Assembly (NCBI RefSeq): GCF_009650765.1
Contig: NZ_CP045740.1
Span: 1,240,001 to 1,304,000, forward strand
Reading direction: 5' to 3'
Length of the DNA stretch: 64,000 nt
From: Streptomyces sp. SUK 48
GTDB lineage: Bacteria; Actinomycetota; Actinomycetes; Streptomycetales; Streptomycetaceae
In this document: positions 60,907 through 64,000 of the stretch, in pieces
Position numbering within the stretch: the stretch's first letter is position 1
Layout: each line of letters starts with the position of its first letter
Position numbers and translations under genes: made by a program
The notes under the pieces: generated by a model
Told to the model about the DNA's origin: nothing
What the model saw: the letters and a program-made list of their open reading frames with translations, nothing else
Databases searched by the model: none

Positions 60907-61359
60907 TCAGTTCCCTGTCTGCCCGAAGACGTATCGCACCAGTTCCGCGTCCTTCTTCGGCACCGCCAAGTCGTACGTCCCGTCCGCCGTACTCAGCTCA
61001 TAACGCTCGAACTTCCGCGCCATGGGCACCTTGCCCTCAACAGGCGCCAGTGCAAACGGGGGTCTCAGAAGCGTGCTTCCCTTCCCGCCTGTCCGGTCGG
61101 TCCAGACCGGCACCTCCCCCAGGGCGCACCGCAGGAATCCGCTCCTGGTCCGAGGGATCTTCTTGCCCTGACCGATCGACATCGTCACCGCCCCGCCGAT
61201 GCTCTTGGTGAATCCGACGACCTGCAACGGCTGCCCGCTCCTGAAGTCCTCTATGTCCTGAGCGGACGAGCGTCGCCGAATCCACGTCCATCGCAGCAGC
61301 ACGTCCACCGCGGTCTCGGTGCCTGCGGAGCGCCGAACCGGACGAACCCCCTGTGCCAT
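60907..61359 (-). CDS. hypothetical protein
   Basis: A 150-residue protein starting at ATG 61359 (MAQGVRPVRRSAGTETAVDV), with AGGAGAAGGAAG just upstream, a strong RBS. Beta-strand-rich: LQVVGFTKSIGGAVTMSIGQ, FLRCALGEVPVWTDRTGGKG and KFERYELSTADGTYDLAVPK. No signal peptide or membrane helix. No family recognised. The good RBS and regular codon bias support a real gene within the island. Confidence 0.6.
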   Translation of the reverse strand: MAQGVRPVRRSAGTETAVDVLLRWTWIRRRSSAQDIEDFRSGQPLQVVGFTKSIGGAVTMSIGQGKKIPRTRSGFLRCALGEVPVWTDRTGGKGSTLLRPPFALAPVEGKVPMARKFERYELSTADGTYDLAVPKKDAELVRYVFGQTGN

Positions 61360-62076
61360 CTTCCTTCTCCTACTCCTCCGGCCGGGCACGCGCATCCGAA
61401 TCACGGACATGCCATTACCCGAACCGGCGCTCGAACACAGTTCCCCATCGGAGCTGCGGAGCCGCAGGCTATCCCCCGATGGCCTGCGTGGTCATCGCGC
61501 GGCCTCCCTCTACTCCGGGTGCCCCCTGATGCGCGTTGATCGAGGGAGCAGCGTGCAGATACAGAAGGGCCTGCCCACGGCATGCCGGTGCGACCGGTAG
61601 GCCGTGAAGCCAGCCCCGGACGGTGGGCTCCGCCCAGCGAATTGGCGTGCATCCGCCGGTGCACCGTGGCATCCGGCATCAGGTGCCCTCGAGGGCCGGC
61701 CTCCCGGCTGCGTTGTAACCCGGGCTGCGGTGGGCCGCGCGCCTGCTGGTCGTCCTCGCACACCGGGTGCGGCCACTGAGCATCGTTCCCGTGCGTGCGT
61801 AGCGGCCCGTGGCGGCGCGGGCTCGGTCGGCCGCGTGGCGGAAGCATCCAGATAAGGCGTCTGGTCGCTGGTCGAGCGCGACATCGGCAACCTCGTCCCA
61901 GCCGACCTCGGCCAGATCCCCCGAGCCGTAGCGCGGACTGAAGATGCTCCAGTACCGACCGGAGGTCCTCGACGGCTGCCTCGCCGGCACCGACCTGGCC
62001 CTGGACCTGTGAGCGTCGGGTCGACGGAACCGAAATTGGTGGAGGCCCAAAGCCGCTGGTCAGCTACGGTGGCGGC
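61360..62076. other. intergenic, with one gene-end fragment
   Basis: About 700 bp without a supported intact gene. The + frame at about 61940-62011 ends KMLQYRPEVLDGCLAGTDLA LDL-stop (read in two parts), which looks like the C-terminus of a real protein, but nothing in frame before it is recognisable. The first ~60 bp should hold the promoter of the leftward gene. Confidence 0.4.
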
Positions 62077-62439
62077 ATGACTGACAGCCTGCCCGAGGAC
62101 GTAGCCGACGTGCTTGACCTCGTCCTGAACCCGGACGAGCCCGCTCACGTCGCCCTCCGACGGCAGCTGCCCCAGCTCAGGGTGCTATCCCGTTGTCAGT
62201 GCGGGTGCGGCACTGCCTACTTCGAGCTCAGCGCCGACGCGGTCGAGCCCGCGCCAACGGGCCCCGGCACGGTCGTGGCTGCCGACGTCCAACTGGTCAC
62301 CGAAACCGGCGAATGCCCTGGCGAGGTCCTGGTGTTCGCGCAAGGCGGCTACCTGTCATGGCTGGAGGTCTGCTCCTGGAGCGATGACATCGAGGTGAAT
62401 CTCGCCGCGGCGCGGCGCTGGCTACAGCCACCGTCCTGA
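62077..62439 (+). CDS. hypothetical protein with CxCGCG motif
   Basis: A 120-residue cytoplasmic protein (MTDSLPEDVADVLDLVLNPD). The Cys cluster SRCQCGCGTAYFEL (~residue 40) could bind a metal. EVLVFAQGGYLSWLEVCSWS and DDIEVNLAAARRWL form the end. Similar small proteins are common in actinomycetes, often near toxin/immunity or mobile loci, but I cannot name the family. Start ATG follows GGCGGC without a strong RBS. Normal streptomycete codon bias. Confidence 0.6.
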   Translation: MTDSLPEDVADVLDLVLNPDEPAHVALRRQLPQLRVLSRCQCGCGTAYFELSADAVEPAPTGPGTVVAADVQLVTETGECPGEVLVFAQGGYLSWLEVCSWSDDIEVNLAAARRWLQPPS

Positions 62440-62530
62440 ACCCGAGCCGGCAACATCCGGCGGTCTCGGACCCTGGCGTCCGCCACCACGAGCTGACCGA
62501 CATCACGAGTTCAAGTTCAGTAGCGGCCTG

Positions 62531-62920
62531 GTGCACTCCTACCAGCCGGCGCCCGGCAACTGGGAAGTCATCCAGTTCACGCAGGAATGGGACGACGAAG
62601 CCGGAGACCACGCCGCCGACGGCGAGACGTTCGCCGCCGGCGCCGCACGGTTCATCGGCTCCCTGTCGCTCCACTTCGAGGGTCTGCCCGTCGGCGACGT
62701 CGTCCAGGTCCGCATGAGCGAGTCGGAAGGCGACGCCCCAAAGGCCGTCCACCCGATCCACGAGGTGATCGGCACTCCCGGCGGCATGTACGGGTTTGTG
62801 TCGCTGGTCAAGCGGATCGGCGCAGGCCGCTCCATGCGGGTCCGGCTGCTCGACCAGAGCAAGTTCGACATCGAGGTGGCCAGCACGGTGCTGACGGCGC
62901 TGACCTGGAAGGAGTCCTGA
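62531..62920 (+). CDS. hypothetical protein
   Basis: A 129-residue ORF starting at GTG 62531 (MHSYQPAPGNWEVIQFTQEW). It contains DHAADGETFAAGAARFIGSL, HFEGLPVGDVVQVRMSESEG and TPGGMYGFVSLVKRIGAGRS. No good RBS is seen, and the sequence before the GTG (EFKFSSGL) could be an in-frame continuation, so the real N-terminus may be truncated. No family recognised. The next small ORF starts 4 bp after its stop, which suggests an operon. Confidence 0.5.
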   Translation: MHSYQPAPGNWEVIQFTQEWDDEAGDHAADGETFAAGAARFIGSLSLHFEGLPVGDVVQVRMSESEGDAPKAVHPIHEVIGTPGGMYGFVSLVKRIGAGRSMRVRLLDQSKFDIEVASTVLTALTWKES

Positions 62921-62923
62921 CCC

Positions 62924-63031
62924 GTGAGCAGCAGCTCCCAGCTCCCCGAAGGAGGGGCCATTCTGCGCACCGCCGAGATGTACGCCAAGGACCTAGCTAG
63001 AGCCTGTCTCCTTGATGGGGTGATCCACTGA
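62924..63031 (+). pseudogene. short ORF, probably truncated gene
   Basis: A 35-residue frame from GTG 62924: MSSSSQLPEGGAILRTAEMY, then AKDLARACLLDGVIH. The first ~25 residues look like the start of a real protein. From about 62997 (CTAGAGCCTGTCTCCTTGATGG) the sequence changes character, as if an insertion or deletion end had cut it. Confidence 0.35.
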
Positions 63032-63079
63032 TCAGCGCCCCTTTGATGCTTGCGGCGTCGCGCATGGAAGCCTGTTCAG

Positions 63080-63332
63080 ATGGATACATTCGCGGACCGG
63101 CTCGACGGTGGGTGGAAGTGGTGGGAGGCCGCCATTGAAGAAGCGCAGGAGGGGCGCTGGGTCCGCGACGCCGTGGAACGGCAAGTCATCAGGGACGTCG
63201 GCGCCGCCACAAACCCTCTCCATGGCGGACGGGCGGCCCTGTTCACCGAGGACTCGTGGCACGTACGCATCGGGAGGATCGCGAACTGGGCCGGGATCCG
63301 TCGAGGACCTTGAGCTCTTCTTCTACGACTGA
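63080..63332 (+). pseudogene. hypothetical gene with a frameshift near its end
   Basis: ATG 63080 encodes MDTFADRLDGGWKWWEAAIE, AVERQVIRDVGAATNPLHGG and DSWHVRIGRIANWAG. The frame then ends IRRGP-stop at 63313. A neighbouring frame continues as GSVEDLELFFYD-stop at 63332, which looks like the proper acidic/aromatic end. A one-base indel near 63290-63300 would join them. No family recognised. Confidence 0.45.
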
Positions 63333-63350
63333 ATCACCGTCGCTCGGTCG

Positions 63351-63410
63351 TCACCGCCGTGCCCACATGAGGATGGCGGCGAGGTGGAGTGCGGCCTGTG
63401 TCCCGGAATA
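63351..63410 (-). pseudogene. possible transposase C-terminal remnant
   Basis: The minus frame ends QAALHLAAILMWARR-stop. This resembles the end of IS5-type transposases from streptomycetes. Only about 20 residues remain and the call is weak. Confidence 0.25.
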
Positions 63411-63443
63411 AGGAACGCTGGTCCCCATCTGATCCCCAAAAAC

Positions 63444-63487
63444 GATCAAGGGGCGGTTTCGGATCTCTCCGAAACCGCCCCTTGATC
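63444..63487 (-). terminator. terminator of the second tRNA-Pro
   Basis: Perfect 19-bp stem (GATCAAGGGGCGGTTTCGG / CCGAAACCGCCCCTTGATC) with a 6-nt loop, 16 bp after the mature tRNA 3' end. The right arm extends into the direct repeat that also occurs at 55976-56000. Confidence 0.85.
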
Positions 63488-63502
63488 TACGACTCTTACG
63501 AG

Positions 63503-63507
<5 letters not shown>
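63483..63507. other. right direct repeat of the island (att-like)
   Basis: Identical to 55976-56000. It covers the flank of tRNA-Pro plus its last five bases. If it is a recombination site, the DNA between the two copies (about 7.5 kb) is the inserted segment. Confidence 0.65.
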
Positions 63508-63576
<69 letters not shown>

Positions 63577-63664
63577 TTGCCGTTTGACCTGCGGTTTCCC
63601 CGGTCGCAACGTGCAGGGAAACAATACCGCACTCGGCTCGGTGATCGCGCACGACTTCCTGGGG

Positions 63665-63695
63665 TTGACCTCAAGTTTGGTCGAGGTTGCACGCT
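63665..63695 (+). promoter_or_regulatory. MerR-type promoter
   Basis: TTGACC (63665-63670) is a good -35. The partly symmetric ACCTCAA ... TCGAGGT overlaps the spacer, and the -10 region (around 63690-63695) is 19 bp away, the long spacing that MerR-family activators untwist. It is directly upstream of the transketolase gene. Confidence 0.5.
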
Positions 63696-63702
63696 GTCGT
63701 CC

Positions 63703-64000
63703 ATGACGATCACAGCGGACGACGACCGCACCCACGAGTACGCCGACCTGCCCGAACTGATGAGCCTGATGACCGGTGACGAGAAGCACGGTCCGGCGGC
63801 CACCTCCACGCTCGATGTGCTGTGGGTGCTCTACGACCGGGTCCTGCGGGTCACGCCGGAGCGGACGCAGGACCCTGGCCGGGACCGGTTCCTGCTGAGC
63901 AAGGGGCACGGGCCGATGGCGTACTACGCGGTGCTGGCCGCCAAGGGGTTCCTGCCGGTCGGGTGGCTGCCCGGGTTCGGCGGGTACGACTCTCCGCTCG
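63703..64000 (+). CDS. transketolase N-terminal subunit (cut by window edge)
   Basis: The first 99 residues of a thiamine-diphosphate enzyme subunit. LDVLWVLYDRVLRVTPERTQ, DRFLLSKGHGPMAYYAVLAA and KGFLPVGWL match the start of split transketolases, with the SKGHGP motif clear. Start ATG 63703 gives MTITADDDRTHEYADLPELM. The C-terminal subunit gene probably follows outside the window. A MerR-type promoter precedes it. Confidence 0.87.
   Translation, partial: MTITADDDRTHEYADLPELMSLMTGDEKHGPAATSTLDVLWVLYDRVLRVTPERTQDPGRDRFLLSKGHGPMAYYAVLAAKGFLPVGWLPGFGGYDSPL

Overview
The window is very GC-rich, with strong third-position GC bias, GTG/TTG starts, an AfsR-like regulator, a long chaplin, FxSxx-type RiPP genes and DUF574-type methyltransferases. 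Together these point to a Streptomyces chromosome. There are two identical tRNA-Pro(GGG) genes, several decayed integrative-element remnants and about 50 intact genes.

Layout. 1-6504: divergent PucR regulator and a two-gene xanthine-dehydrogenase-type operon, then an M1-peptidase homologue that has lost its zinc site. 6552-12347: hemerythrin and pyridoxamine-oxidase-like genes, then a 1164-residue AfsR-like regulator carrying a 13-copy, 39-bp coding minisatellite. 12526-19034: a recombination scar (truncated MFS gene fused to a partial copy of an XRE gene plus an integrase tail), a secreted PI-PLC-like protein, and a decayed element at tRNA-Pro (att remnant, HATPase regulator, XRE regulator, integrase tail). 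19140-34752: mostly ordinary metabolism, with DUF309, CobF/CobK, aldo/keto reductase, TauE, acyl-CoA ligase/thiolase, lipase, Dps, DUF3140, HhH protein, two DUF574 methyltransferases (one frameshifted), HAD phosphatase, and glutamine-synthetase-like plus amidohydrolase genes (a split FluG arrangement).

34924-50875 is the most interesting part. A STAND/NLR-type NTPase (36695-38797) and a small divergent protein (38977-39420) share a short RHIM-like motif, which suggests an NLR/effector pair signalling by amyloid templating. Beyond a chaplin gene lie a trypco2 protein, an EAD/VMAP-C protein, an FxSxx-system STAND-TPR protein, a stand-alone HExxH peptide-modification protein, a short FxSxx-type precursor with an unusual C-terminus, and a trypsin-like protease with a C-terminal adaptor domain. 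These look like a combined RiPP and protease-based conflict locus. No radical-SAM partner is present in the window.

50885-55821: MmyB-like regulator and divergent SDR, a 1.1-kb non-coding stretch made of three different short tandem repeats, a cytochrome P450 and another SDR. 55976-63507: an island bounded by a 25-bp direct repeat that ends in the second tRNA-Pro. It holds an SRPBCC-MarR operon with a double palindromic operator, broken genes (Ku C-terminus, HNH nuclease, DUF3761 tail, others), an odd class-II tRNA-like sequence and small hypothetical genes. 63703 to the end is the start of a transketolase N-terminal subunit gene behind a MerR-type promoter.
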